Both the position numbers and the translations under genes were made by a program. Of a stretch of 38,800 bases of DNA, positions 7,804 to 14,852 are shown one piece after another (within the stretch, counting starts at the first letter, position 1; every line of letters begins with the position of its first letter). Source of the DNA: Saccharothrix coeruleofusca (GTDB lineage Bacteria > Actinomycetota > Actinomycetes > Mycobacteriales > Pseudonocardiaceae); contig NZ_BMRG01000004.1 of assembly GCF_014648515.1 (NCBI RefSeq), positions 482,645 through 521,444 of the forward strand, written 5' to 3'. The notes beneath the pieces were generated by a model. The model was not told the origin of the DNA. It made no database searches and was given only the letters and a program-made list of their open reading frames with translations.

Positions 7804-8991
7804 ATGGAGATCAAGCACGTCCTGGCGGCGGTGCTGCTGACCGGAGCGGTCGCCGCACCCGCGAGTGCGGCACAACGGGCGGTGCTCTACAGCGGCCACG
7901 GCGAAGCCGTCGACGGCAGCTACGTCGTAGTCCTCCACCCCGGACAGGACACCGCCGCGGCGCGCTCGCTCGTGACCCGATCGGGCCGCGTGGAGCACAC
8001 CTACACCTCGGCGCTGCACGGCTTCTCGGTGCGCGCCACCCCGGCCGCGGCCAGGAGCCTGGCCGCGGACCCGCGAGTCGCCTACGTCGCCCAGGACCTG
8101 GTGGTCCGGCTGCCCGACGCGGTTTCCGCGCGGGAGGTGGTGGTGCAGCCGGACCCGCCGTCGTGGGGCCTGGACCGGATCGACCAGCGCTCCCTGCCCC
8201 TGGACGCCAATTACCACCACGCGAACACCGCGCCGGACGTGCGGGCGTACGTCGTCGGCACCGGCATCCGCTACTCCCACCATGAGTTCGGCGGTTCGGC
8301 GGTGCCGGGCGTCGACGCGGTGGGCGGCGTCACCCCGCCCGGCGGCGACTGCAACGGCCACGGCACCCACATGGCGGGCACCGTCGGCGGGCAGAGCACG
8401 GGCGTGGCCAAGGACGTCACGCTGGTGTCGGTGCGGGTGCTGGACTGCTCCGGTGCGGGCTCCTACAGCCAGGTCCTGGCGGGCGTGGACTGGCTGACCC
8501 GCGACAGCGGCGGCAGGCCGTCGGTGGCGCTGATGAGCCCGGGCGGGTCGTTCTACCGGCCGCTCAACGACGCGATCACCGCCTCGATCAACGCCAACGT
8601 GCACTACTCGGTGATCTCCGGCGCCTCCGGGGCCAACGCCTGCGACTTCTCCCCCGGCAGCACACCACTGGCCACCACCGTCGGCGCCACCGACCGCACC
8701 GACGCCAAGACGAGCTGGTCCAACCACGGCGGCTGCATCGACGTGTGGGCGCCCGGCGCGCAGATCACCTCGGCGTGGGGCACCGCCGACGACGTGTACG
8801 CCGTCATCAGCGGTGCCACTGCCTCCGCCCACGCGGCGGGCGCCGCCGCGCTGTGGCGGCAGCGGTTCCCGACCGACCCGGCCACCGCGGTGGCCGACGC
8901 GCTGCGGGCCAACGCGACGCCGGGCGTCATCGGCGGCCTCGCCCCGGACTCGCCGAACCTGCTGCTCTTCACGGGCGCGGTCCCGTCGTGA
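7804..8991 (+). CDS. Secreted S8 (subtilase) homologue with catalytic residues replaced (pseudoprotease)
   Basis: 395 residues from ATG 7804, with GAGGAACG just upstream. A Sec signal peptide ([22 protein letters not shown]) is followed by an inhibitor-I9-type propeptide (about residues 38-100, [16 protein letters not shown]...) and an S8 domain from about 125. The fold blocks align well with proteinase K/thermitase-type enzymes, but key residues differ. The Asp block reads [15 protein letters not shown], so the catalytic Asp is Gly152. The His block [10 protein letters not shown] keeps His189. The oxyanion block reads [11 protein letters not shown] where AGNDN-type is expected, giving Ala274. 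The Ser block reads [12 protein letters not shown] in place of GTSMASPHVAG, one residue shorter, with Thr339 at or next to the Ser position. The frame is intact over the full length, so it was probably retained as a non-proteolytic binding or regulatory protein. It lies next to the divergent kinase. Confidence 0.85.
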   Translation: MEIKHVLAAVLLTGAVAAPASAAQRAVLYSGHGEAVDGSYVVVLHPGQDTAAARSLVTRSGRVEHTYTSALHGFSVRATPAAARSLAADPRVAYVAQDLVVRLPDAVSAREVVVQPDPPSWGLDRIDQRSLPLDANYHHANTAPDVRAYVVGTGIRYSHHEFGGSAVPGVDAVGGVTPPGGDCNGHGTHMAGTVGGQSTGVAKDVTLVSVRVLDCSGAGSYSQVLAGVDWLTRDSGGRPSVALMSPGGSFYRPLNDAITASINANVHYSVISGASGANACDFSPGSTPLATTVGATDRTDAKTSWSNHGGCIDVWAPGAQITSAWGTADDVYAVISGATASAHAAGAAALWRQRFPTDPATAVADALRANATPGVIGGLAPDSPNLLLFTGAVPS

Positions 8992-9000
8992 CAGCCGCCC

Positions 9001-9040
9001 CGAGTCGCGCGTCCGGACACCGCGAACCGAGCGTTCGGGC
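9001..9040. repeat. Intergenic repeat element A, copy 2
   Basis: Gap-free 40-bp alignment with the reverse complement of the copy at 823-866, sharing CGAGTCG, ACCGCGAAC and GCGTTCG blocks. It includes the inverted repeat CGAAC-N5-GTTCG. It lies just after the subtilase stop and directly abuts element B. Confidence 0.5.
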
Positions 9041-9044
9041 ACGT

Positions 9045-9093
9045 CGGGTAGTAGTTAGCGGCCCGTGTGGAGGCCACGGGTAGTACTTGCAGG
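9045..9093. repeat. Intergenic repeat element B, copy 1 (two CGGGTAGTA boxes 32 bp apart)
   Basis: CGGGTAGTAGTTA starts at 9045 and CGGGTAGTACTTGCAGG at 9077. The same pair with the same 32-bp spacing recurs at 32,124 and 32,156. Here it lies between the convergent subtilase and ABC permease genes. Confidence 0.6.
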
Positions 9094-9099
9094 TGCTGG

Positions 9100-9966
9100 T
9101 CAGGCCAGGCGGAGACGGCGGTGCAGCACCCAGGCGCCCAGGCCCAGCAACGCGGCGCTCAGCGCGAGGAACACCCCGGCCTCGACCGCCTGGAACGCCC
9201 AGAACCGGTCGTCGGGGTGGAACAGCGCGTGGACGCGCACCTTCCCCTCCTCGAAGCACCGGTTGACGTCGTCCCCGCAAACCGCACGCAGGTCCACCGG
9301 GTTGCCCGCGCCGTCCACGTAGCTCGTCTCGACGCGCCACGCCTTCTCCCGCAGCATGGTCGAGTCGACCACGCCGCCCTGCGGCTCGGCGTAGTGCGGG
9401 CGCAACCCGTTCCCCACCGCGATCAGCACCGGCACGTACCCGACGATGGCGGTGACCATGGCGCCCAGGGTGTTGCGCACGAGCAGCCCCGCCGTGGCGC
9501 CGAGGGTGAAGGCCAGCGCGGTGTACGCGCCGATCGCCACCCCCTGCACCTCGAAGGACGGGATCGCCAGGCGGGCGCCGCGCAGGGTGGACAGCGCCGG
9601 GTCGGCCCAGGCGTTCACCAGGCCCAGCAGCGTCATGCCCAGGACCACCGGCAACCCGGCCACCGCGATCTTGGTCGCCCACCAGCGCGTGCGCCCGATC
9701 GACTGGGTCAGGCTGAACACGTGCGCGCCCTGCTCGATCTCCCGCGCGAACAGCGGTCCGCCTGCGAACGCGCCGAGCAGCACCGGCAGGGCGAGCAGCA
9801 GCAGTTGGAGGTAGCCCAGGTACATCCCGTACTTGTCCTCCACCGCCGTCTCGTCCAGCGACCTCGCGTCGAAGCCCGTGTAGACCATCACCGCCGCCAG
9901 CGCGGTGATGATCGCCAGGCTGATCAGGACCTGCAGCCGCTGCTGCCGCCACGCCACCCAGGTCAT
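9100..9966 (-). CDS. ABC transporter permease (ABC-2 type)
   Basis: 288 residues from ATG 9966, overlapping the ATPase stop by four bases (ATGA). Hydrophobic segments: VLISLAIITALAAVMVYTG (about 13-31), YLQLLLLALPVLLGAFAGG (50-70), a central pair around VVLGMTLLGLVNAWA and AYTALAFTLGATAGLLV, AMVTAIVGYVPVLIAVGNG, and a last helix FLALSAALLGLGAWVLHRR. That makes six. A soluble loop with CGDDVNRCFEEG lies between helices 5 and 6 outside the membrane. It carries no ATP-binding motif. It should form the membrane half of the exporter encoded by this operon; substrates of YtrA-type systems are often cell-wall-active compounds, but none is indicated here. Confidence 0.85.
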   Translation of the reverse strand: MTWVAWRQQRLQVLISLAIITALAAVMVYTGFDARSLDETAVEDKYGMYLGYLQLLLLALPVLLGAFAGGPLFAREIEQGAHVFSLTQSIGRTRWWATKIAVAGLPVVLGMTLLGLVNAWADPALSTLRGARLAIPSFEVQGVAIGAYTALAFTLGATAGLLVRNTLGAMVTAIVGYVPVLIAVGNGLRPHYAEPQGGVVDSTMLREKAWRVETSYVDGAGNPVDLRAVCGDDVNRCFEEGKVRVHALFHPDDRFWAFQAVEAGVFLALSAALLGLGAWVLHRRLRLA

Positions 9967-10808
9967 GCCGCCACCGCCCGCGCGGACCGCAGGTACGCCA
10001 TCGCCAGCTCCTCCAGCGACGGCTCGTCGGCTTCCCAGCCGGGCACCGGACCGGTGCGGGCGATCACCGTCGCCTGCCGCTCGGTGGTGCGCGCCTCCAC
10101 GACGCCGTCGGGCATCACCAGCTCGCGCGAGCCGATCAGCACGCGGTGCTGCGCCAGCAGGTCCTCCACGTCGCCCTGCAGGCGCACCCGTCCGCCCGCG
10201 AGCAGCAGCAGGTGGTCGCACACGCCGTCCAGGTCGGCGATCACGTGCGAGGACAGCACCACGGTCATGCCGCTGTCGGCGACCTCGGCCATCAGGGTCC
10301 GCATGACGTCCTCACGCGCCAGCGGGTCCAGGTCGGCCAGCGGTTCGTCGAGCAGGACGACCTCGGGTCGCCTGCCCAGCGCGATGGCCAGCGCCACGCG
10401 GGTGCGCTGGCCGCCGGAGAGCGTGCCCACCTTGGCCTGCGGCGGCACGTCCGCCTCGCGGACCAGCCGCCAGGCGTACTCGTCGTCCCACGACGGGTTG
10501 AGCACCGCGCCCGCGCGCAGCATCTCCGCCACGGTGAACCCGCGGTAGAGCGGCTTGTCCTGGGCCAGGAAGGCGAGCTTGCGGTGCGTCCCGTGGCGAC
10601 CCGGCTCCTCCCCGAGCACCCGGATCGAGCCGGTGGTGGGCCGCAGCAGGCCGGTGGCCAGCCGCATGAGCGTGCTCTTGCCCGCCCCGTTCGGCCCGAT
10701 CAGCGCCGAGATGCGGCCGGTGGGCAGCTGGAACTCGCAGTCGCGCAGCCCCCAGCCGCGCCGGTAGCGCATCCCCAGCGCCGTCGCGTCGAGCGCGTAG
10801 GTGGTCAT
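9963..10808 (-). CDS. ABC transporter ATP-binding protein
   Basis: 281 residues from ATG 10808, with GAGGGG and ACCAAAG upstream. All ATPase motifs are present: Walker A GPNGAGKST (about 38-46), Q-loop AFLAQDKPLY, signature LSGGQRTR (about 132), Walker B VVLLDEP and switch His in VLSSHV. The C-terminal 60 residues (after DGVCDHLLLLAGGR) are the usual extension of ABC-2 exporters. The gene follows the GntR regulator by 16 bp and overlaps the permease, forming a three-gene operon of the kind controlled by YtrA-type repressors. Confidence 0.94.
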   Translation of the reverse strand: MTTYALDATALGMRYRRGWGLRDCEFQLPTGRISALIGPNGAGKSTLMRLATGLLRPTTGSIRVLGEEPGRHGTHRKLAFLAQDKPLYRGFTVAEMLRAGAVLNPSWDDEYAWRLVREADVPPQAKVGTLSGGQRTRVALAIALGRRPEVVLLDEPLADLDPLAREDVMRTLMAEVADSGMTVVLSSHVIADLDGVCDHLLLLAGGRVRLQGDVEDLLAQHRVLIGSRELVMPDGVVEARTTERQATVIARTGPVPGWEADEPSLEELAMAYLRSARAVAA

Positions 10809-10824
10809 CTTTGGTCCGTTCCCC

Positions 10825-11193
10825 TCAGTAGTGGGCGTCGAGCTCGGCTTTGAACAGGGCCTCGACGTACTCGCGGTCCAGCCCGTCCGCGCGTGCCCGG
10901 CGCACCCAGTCGGTCAGCTGCTCGCGCAGCTCCCCCGCGTCCGGTTGGGCCAGCGAGGCCGACACGAACGTGCCCATGCCCCGCTTGCCCTCCACCAGCC
11001 CCTCGCGCTCCAGCTCCCGATAGGCCTTGAGCACGGTGTTGGGGTTGATGGCGGTGGCGGCCACGACCTGCTTCGCGGTCGGCAACTGGTCGCCGGGCCG
11101 CAGCAGACCCAGCCGCAGCGCGTGCTTGGTCTGGTCGACCAGCTGCTGGTAGGTGGCCACACCGGAGCGCCGGTCGATCCGGAACTCGATCAC
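10825..11193 (-). CDS. GntR-family transcriptional regulator, YtrA type
   Basis: 122 residues from GTG 11193, with GAAAGGG 7 nt upstream; GTG 11208 in the same frame would put the start inside the operator. The N-terminal winged helix is clear (YQQLVDQTKHALRLGLLRPGDQLPTAKQVVAATAINPNTVLKAYRELEREGLVE, about residues 10-70). The C-terminal part is short, about 45 residues with no ligand-binding domain, which defines the YtrA subfamily that controls adjacent ABC exporters. The operator overlaps its own ribosome-binding site, so autorepression of the whole regulator-ATPase-permease operon is likely. Confidence 0.92.
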   Translation of the reverse strand: MIEFRIDRRSGVATYQQLVDQTKHALRLGLLRPGDQLPTAKQVVAATAINPNTVLKAYRELEREGLVEGKRGMGTFVSASLAQPDAGELREQLTDWVRRARADGLDREYVEALFKAELDAHY

Positions 11194-11201
11194 CCATGAC
11201 C

Positions 11202-11225
11202 CTTTCACTAGTTAACTAGTGAAAG
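11202..11225. promoter_or_regulatory. GntR operator: 24-bp perfect palindrome
   Basis: Each 12-base half is CTTTCACTAGTT and its complement, centred on GTTAAC, with no spacer and no mismatch. It overlaps the Shine-Dalgarno region of the GntR gene. ACTAG-containing palindromes of this type are the known targets of YtrA-subfamily repressors. Confidence 0.8.
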
Positions 11226-11631
11226 CAGGATGCAGTACGGCCGCCGCGGTGTCAACCGCCGCCCCTCGGCGAGCGAAGCGCCGCACAGGGGCCACCCCTG
11301 CCGCACGACCGCCGAATTCCCGCCCGGAAACGCCCGTTGGCGATTTCACGACAAGGCGGCGAAACCGCGCCACCCCGCCCCTGCGGTTCCCGAGGTCCGC
11401 CAATACCGCCATCGACAGCCGTTCGCAATTCCTTGATCACGCGGACTCCCTACGCCGAACGGTCCAGCGCAATAAGCCACTCGTGGGGACCGCTCTTCGC
11501 TTTCTGCACTTTTACGGACCAGGCCGACACAATTCGTCACCACGAACAGAACCGTCGAGCGATATCCGATGCCCGCTGACCGCGCTACGGTCAGACGGCT
11601 TTCATTTCTCGCGATCGAGGGGATGAACTCC
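11226..11631. other. Gene-free region with lower GC upstream of the FN3 gene
   Basis: About 400 bp between the GntR operator and the FN3 gene. GC falls noticeably from about 11,400. A possible -10 (TACGGT, 11,586-11,591) lies about 40 bp before the FN3 start, without an obvious -35. Open frames here lack ribosome-binding sites and codon bias, so I call no gene. Confidence 0.4.
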
Positions 11632-14223
11632 GTGAGACCACGCCGTGGTTCCGCACGCCTTTTTTCGCCGCTCATCGTCCTTTTCCTGGTCCTCGCCACC
11701 ATCGTCGCGCCGGTCGGCACCGCGCAGGCGGCACCCGGCCTCGGTGCTCCGCACATCACCGAGGCGTACTCCCGCGACGAGGCCGCCGACGTGGTCTTCG
11801 TGGCCGCCAACCAGCACCGCGACCCGGCTGCGGAGTGGTCGATCACCATCACCGCGGCACCGGGCGGCCAGAGCGCCGTGGTGAAGAACCGGGAGAAGAC
11901 CTCCGCCCGCGTCAAAGGACTGACCAACGGCACGAAGTACCGGTTCACCGCGGTGGAAACCCTCGGTCAGGCGTCCTCCCCCACGTCCCGCAGATCCGAG
12001 CCGGTGGTGCCCCGCACCGCCCGCAGACCCCTGCCGCCGACCATCGACTCGGTGTTCGGCCGGGAGGGAAGCCTGGTGGTGCACTGGAATCCCGGCGCCG
12101 ACCGGGGTGCCCCCATCACCGGGTACACAGTGAGCGCCTCGCCGTCGGGCCGGAAGGTCACCGTCGACGGCGACACCCGCACCGCCACCCTGACCGGACT
12201 GCCCAACGGCAGGGCGCAGACCGTGTCGGTGGCCGCGACCAACAAGATTGGCACCGGCAAGGCCGCCACCTCCCCCGACGCGGTGCCCAAGCCGCCCTAC
12301 GCGCCGAGCAGGCCCCGATCGGTGTCGGCGACCCCCTCGGCCGACGGAGTCCAGGGTTCGCTCGACGTCGCCTGGCAGCCGCCGAAGGACGATGGTGGCG
12401 CGGCGATCACCTCCTACACCGTCACCGCTTCGCCGGGCGACAAGTCGGTCTCCGTTCAGGGATCGGTGCACCAGACGAGGCTGACCGGGTTGAACCCCGA
12501 GGTGGTGCACACGGTGTCGGTGACCGCGGTCAACGGCACGGGCGACCGGCTCGCCGCAGCGGCCACCGCCAAGGCCAAGCCCGGCTACAAGATCAACGGC
12601 AAGACCGTCAAGCTGACCGCGAACAGCATGGACGCCATCAGCCGCGTCGCCCGCGACCGCGTGGTGTTCGAGCAGGCCACCCCGCAGGTGAAGAAGCTCG
12701 ACCAGGGACAGATCATCGTTGCCGAGGCCAGACTGCCCAGACCCCGCAAGGGCTTGCTGCGCAAGATCACGGAGGTGCGCACTTCGGGCGAGAAGGTAGT
12801 GCTGATGACCACCGACGCCAGGCTCCAAGAGGCGATCGACACCTCGTCGCTACGGGTCGCCCCCAGGGCCGACTGGATGCGCGGCGGGCAGGTCCGCTCG
12901 CTGGTGCCGGAAGCTCGCGTCGAGGCCGAGCAGTCGCTCGGCGGGTTCAGCACGGACTTCACCTTCAAACCGCAGTCGCACTCCAGCGAGACCAAGGAGC
13001 AGTCCGAGGCCCACGTGGGCTTCGAGGCCTCGGTGACCGGTCACGTGGCGATCACGCCGGACTGGTCGATGGACCTGGACATGTCCTGGCTCAAGCTCAA
13101 GAGCGCCTCGCTCACCGCGCGCGCCACCGTCCAGGCGTCGATCACCGGCCAGCTCACCCCGCAGTTCTCCGGTTCGTACCAACCCGAGAAACCCCTGCTG
13201 GAGTACAAGTTTCCATGCTTCACGACCTGGATCGGCTGGTTCCCGCTGGTGACGTGCCCCGAGTTCACGCTCAACGGCACGCTCGGCGCCGAAGGATCAC
13301 TGCAGTTCACCTTCAACGCCTCCTACGAACAGGTCGTCGGCGGCAGCCTCTCCTACAGCGGCGAGACCGGTGAGTGGACCCCGAAGACGCTCACCACGGC
13401 TCCGGCCACCACCTTCGACCCACACCTGGGGGCAAAGGCGCAGGTCAAGCTCGCACTACCGGTCGACCTGCAGATCCGGCTGTACAACGTCGCCGGTCCC
13501 GGCCTGCAGGTCACCCCGTCGCTGGCCTTCGACGCCGACTCCGACCGGACGCCCTGGGGCAAGGTCCTGCTCGGCGTCAACGTCGCGCTGACCTTCCGCG
13601 TGCCGCCGCTGGGGTTGGACCGCAGCACCAGCGTCTACACCGACGAGTGGCCGCTCTGGGAGTCCAGCGGCAAGATCACCACCCTGAGGGTCTCACCGAC
13701 CACTCGCCGGGTGAGACCGGGCGAGAGCGCGCAGTTCACCGCCGAGTCGGTCGGGTGCGACAACGCCCAGCCGATCACCTGGTCCCTCGCGGAGCCCGCG
13801 CTCGGCTCGATCACCCCCGACGGGCGCTACACCGCGCCTGCCTCCGGGTCCAGCCAGGACCGGGTGATCGCCACCCAGACCGCGTCGGCGACCTGCGACA
13901 GGAGCACCGGGGAGGCGTTCGTGCAGAGCGGCGTGGTGGCGCCCAGCGCGCCGCAGGGCCTGGCCGCCCGCTGGGAGGGGGAGAACCTCGTGCTGACCTG
14001 GTCGCCACCCGCCGACGACGGGCACGAGGCCGTCCTCTACGGCGTGGTCGCCTGCCGCTGGACCGACTTCGGCGACTCGTGCGCGTTCTACGGGGAAACC
14101 CCCCACACTTCCGCCACCATCGGACCCGATCCCAACACCGCGGGCCAACTGGTCCGGGCCACCGTGCTGGCGCGCAACAGCGCGGGCAACGGCCCGCCTG
14201 CGGCGTACGTCGACTTGCACTGA
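11632..14223 (+). CDS. Large secreted fibronectin type III / Ig-like domain protein
   Basis: 863 residues from GTG 11632, with GAGGGG 9 nt upstream; ATG 11623 is in frame but abuts that sequence. A signal peptide (RPRRGSARLFSPLIVLFLVLA...GTAQA) precedes four beta-sandwich units: FN3-like at about 36-126, FN3 at 133-219 (GAPITGYTVSASPSGRKV), FN3 at 223-310 (GGAAITSYTVTASPGDKSV) and FN3 at 771-863 (VLTWSPPADDGHEAVLYGV). An Ig-like segment (RVSPTTRRVRPGESAQFTAESVGC) lies at about 685-766. The 360-residue centre (about 320-683) is not FN3. It opens with FEQATPQVKKLDQGQIIVAEARLP...GLLRKITEV, a block I associate with other bacterial surface proteins, then a beta-rich, Trp-poor region with a CFTTWIGWFPLVTC loop that is a plausible disulfide. 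No sortase signal or terminal anchor is visible. It is likely secreted and adhesive or structural; the function is unknown. Confidence 0.85.
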   Translation: MRPRRGSARLFSPLIVLFLVLATIVAPVGTAQAAPGLGAPHITEAYSRDEAADVVFVAANQHRDPAAEWSITITAAPGGQSAVVKNREKTSARVKGLTNGTKYRFTAVETLGQASSPTSRRSEPVVPRTARRPLPPTIDSVFGREGSLVVHWNPGADRGAPITGYTVSASPSGRKVTVDGDTRTATLTGLPNGRAQTVSVAATNKIGTGKAATSPDAVPKPPYAPSRPRSVSATPSADGVQGSLDVAWQPPKDDGGAAITSYTVTASPGDKSVSVQGSVHQTRLTGLNPEVVHTVSVTAVNGTGDRLAAAATAKAKPGYKINGKTVKLTANSMDAISRVARDRVVFEQATPQVKKLDQGQIIVAEARLPRPRKGLLRKITEVRTSGEKVVLMTTDARLQEAIDTSSLRVAPRADWMRGGQVRSLVPEARVEAEQSLGGFSTDFTFKPQSHSSETKEQSEAHVGFEASVTGHVAITPDWSMDLDMSWLKLKSASLTARATVQASITGQLTPQFSGSYQPEKPLLEYKFPCFTTWIGWFPLVTCPEFTLNGTLGAEGSLQFTFNASYEQVVGGSLSYSGETGEWTPKTLTTAPATTFDPHLGAKAQVKLALPVDLQIRLYNVAGPGLQVTPSLAFDADSDRTPWGKVLLGVNVALTFRVPPLGLDRSTSVYTDEWPLWESSGKITTLRVSPTTRRVRPGESAQFTAESVGCDNAQPITWSLAEPALGSITPDGRYTAPASGSSQDRVIATQTASATCDRSTGEAFVQSGVVAPSAPQGLAARWEGENLVLTWSPPADDGHEAVLYGVVACRWTDFGDSCAFYGETPHTSATIGPDPNTAGQLVRATVLARNSAGNGPPAAYVDLH

Positions 14224-14239
14224 CCAGGTGCACCGAGCA

Positions 14240-14324
14240 GCCCCGGTCGACGTGGACGCGGCATCGACCGGGGCAGGCGGGTGACCGGATCAGGTCGCGA
14301 ACGCGGTCCCGATCCGGTCACCCG
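14240..14324. terminator. Two hairpins between convergent FN3 and exported-protein genes
   Basis: Hairpin 1: 11-bp arms GCCCCGGTCGA (14,240-14,250) and TCGACCGGGGC (14,264-14,274). Hairpin 2: 14-bp arms CGGGTGACCGGATC (14,278-14,291) and GATCCGGTCACCCG (14,311-14,324), enclosing the stop codon of the leftward gene. One hairpin serves each direction. Confidence 0.65.
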
Positions 14325-14850
14325 GCCGCGACCTGCGCCAGACCACCACGAGGAACAGCACTCCCATGATCATCGGGATGACGCTCATGGACCAGCTCAG
14401 CGCCATCGGCGGGCCGGGTTGCTCCAGCACGCTGAGCCGGGGCAGGACCCCCTCGCCCCGACCGAGCGGTCCGTCCACCGAGAACCGGAGCGTCCACGGG
14501 CCGGGGTCGTCGAGCGCATAGACGTCCAGACCCCACACCTCCCGCTTGCGCGGGTGCCGCGAGAGCGGTTCGGTCTCCCCCGAGCTCGGGTCGGCGTCGG
14601 GCATCAGCTCGACCGTCCCGCTCCGGTCGGCGATGCCGCCCTCCGGCATGAACGTGAAGTCCAGCGAGTGCAACGCGCGCAGCGGCCACTCGCTGAACCC
14701 GACCGTCACCGGGTAAGGGCCGACCTGCACCTGCTCGGTGTGGACGATCTCGACCGGTTCGTAGGCGAGCGCGGGCGTCGCGGTGGCCAGCGGCAGGGCG
14801 AGTGCCGCCGCGGCGGCGAGGGCCGCGGCGCGCAGCCATGAGGTGCGCAT
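14290..14850 (-). CDS. Exported membrane-anchored protein, last gene of the putative metal-handling operon
   Basis: 186 residues from ATG 14850. A signal peptide (MRTSWLRAAALAAAAALALPLATATPALA) is followed by an extracellular beta-rich domain (about 30-140; VQVGPYPVTVGFSEWPLRALHSLDFTFMPEGG) reminiscent of FixH/YtkA-type small exported domains. One C-terminal helix (PMALSWSMSVIPMIMGVLFLVVVW, about 147-171) and a short basic tail follow, giving an outside-facing anchored protein. It starts 2 nt after the stop of the polytopic protein gene, so it is co-translated with it. I do not recognise a named family. Its role is inferred only from the operon. Confidence 0.75.
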   Translation of the reverse strand: MRTSWLRAAALAAAAALALPLATATPALAYEPVEIVHTEQVQVGPYPVTVGFSEWPLRALHSLDFTFMPEGGIADRSGTVELMPDADPSSGETEPLSRHPRKREVWGLDVYALDDPGPWTLRFSVDGPLGRGEGVLPRLSVLEQPGPPMALSWSMSVIPMIMGVLFLVVVWRRSRPGDRIGTAFAT

Positions 14851-14852
14851 GA

